A stretch of DNA of 5,796 bases from CAYXVU01 sp964468725. Its GTDB lineage: Bacteria; Acidobacteriota; Blastocatellia; UBA7656. A program made the translations under genes and the position numbers. The stretch lies in contig CAYXVU010000318.1 of the NCBI GenBank assembly GCA_964468725.1, forward strand, positions 1 through 5,796. The letters are read 5' to 3'. Below are positions 5,138-5,796 of this stretch, piece by piece. Position 1 is the stretch's first letter. Each line of letters begins with the position of its first letter. The notes beneath the pieces were generated by a model, which searched no databases, had not been told where the DNA came from, and worked only from the letters and a program-made list of their open reading frames with translations.

Positions 5138-5796
5138 ATGCGGAGATACCTGTCTCTAATCGCTCTTCTGCTGGCCTTTGCCGCCCCAGCGTCGGCGCAG
5201 GATTGTAATGCTTCCAAAGTAGAACTCTTCGGCGGCTACGCCTATTTGAATGCCTTTCCGGGTAACGATCAAATCCGCTCCGACCAGCTCAACAGCCGCT
5301 ACAGCCTGAACGGCTTCGGGGTTAATGTCGCGGTCAATCCATTTGAAGACTGCCGCTTCAAAAAGGTCGGCTTCGTCGGCGATTTCAGTTGGCACAAAAA
5401 CGAAACCGATCTCAGCCAGTTGATGCTTGGCAGCACCCTCATTGAGTCGGCGAAGACCGAGATTCGCCGCAGTCGGCTGCTCTTTGGCCCGCGCTTTTCG
5501 GCGCGCAGCGAAGAGACCAACATCTTCGCCCACATCTTAGTCGGTATCGCCAATCAACAGGTGAAAGCAAAGGGCATCATTCCTGACACCATGCTCGAAC
5601 GCGAATTCGAAGCGGATACGACCGACTTTGCCTTCGCCGTCGGCATGGGCATTGACATCAGCGTTTCGAAGCACTTTGCGGTGCGCGTCATTCAGGCGGA
5701 TTACACCCCCTATCGCGGCGATAGAAACCAGGAAGGCACAGAGAAGTCATGGAGCCACGACTTTCGCCTGCAATTCGGCATCGTCTACCGCTGGGG
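5138..5796 (+). CDS. outer-membrane beta-barrel protein, porin-like (3' end outside window)
   Basis: The frame is open to the window end, giving 219 residues without a stop. MRRYLSLIALLLAFAAPASA is a clear Sec signal peptide with cleavage after A20 (ASA|QD). The mature part alternates short amphipathic strands with loops: KVELFGGYAYLN, YSLNGFGVNVAVNPF, KVGFVGDFSWHKN, RRSRLLFGPRFSAR, NIFAHILVGIANQ, FAFAVGMGIDISVS, FAVRVIQADYTPY and DFRLQFGIVYRW. This is the pattern of an 8-stranded OmpA/OmpW-like barrel. The final RLQFGIVYRW resembles a C-terminal BAM recognition strand, so the stop probably lies only a few codons beyond the window. Two cysteines (C23, C72) could form a disulphide. The ligand or role is unknown. 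A structured leader and a strong SD precede it. The barrel class is fairly sure; the function is not. Confidence 0.8.
   Translation, partial: MRRYLSLIALLLAFAAPASAQDCNASKVELFGGYAYLNAFPGNDQIRSDQLNSRYSLNGFGVNVAVNPFEDCRFKKVGFVGDFSWHKNETDLSQLMLGSTLIESAKTEIRRSRLLFGPRFSARSEETNIFAHILVGIANQQVKAKGIIPDTMLEREFEADTTDFAFAVGMGIDISVSKHFAVRVIQADYTPYRGDRNQEGTEKSWSHDFRLQFGIVYRW

Overview
The window carries five protein genes and no sign of mobile DNA, CRISPR arrays, rRNA or tRNA. The DNA is moderately GC-rich and signals are bacterial: Shine-Dalgarno (SD) motifs, one good sigma-70-type promoter, Sec signal peptides and an outer-membrane barrel, so a Gram-negative cell plan. Two separate FO-synthase genes, an FbaB/DhnA-type class I aldolase and two secreted proteins of a style common in Acidobacteriota (Blastocatellia-like) make that phylum my best guess. 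This is inference, at roughly even odds.

Left part (1-2675, + strand): a leader with three successive dyads, then cofG and cofH. These are the two radical-SAM halves of 7,8-didemethyl-8-hydroxy-5-deazariboflavin (FO) synthase. FO is the chromophore of coenzyme F420 and can also be a photolyase antenna. The two genes are separate here, unlike the fused FbiC of actinobacteria. A 110-128 nt hairpin-rich spacer lies between them, and both stop codons sit inside short stems.

Middle (2676-4678): a co-oriented gene for a 263-residue exported protein, perhaps LolA/LolB-like, starting at a GTG behind GGAGG. It converges on fbaB (minus strand), a full-length 355-residue class I fructose-bisphosphate aldolase. 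A 59 bp gap with a shared stem separates the two stops.

Right part (4679-5796): a 459 bp divergent intergenic region and then a secreted beta-barrel gene that runs off the window end. The intergenic region is the least ordinary stretch. It holds, in order, the fbaB SD, a tandem repeat in the predicted fbaB 5' UTR, the fbaB promoter, an intrinsic terminator pointing toward that promoter with no recognised gene feeding it, and a folded leader in front of the barrel gene. The terminator suggests an unannotated minus-strand small RNA or antisense transcript. The leader is a candidate cis-regulatory RNA that I could not match to a known class.
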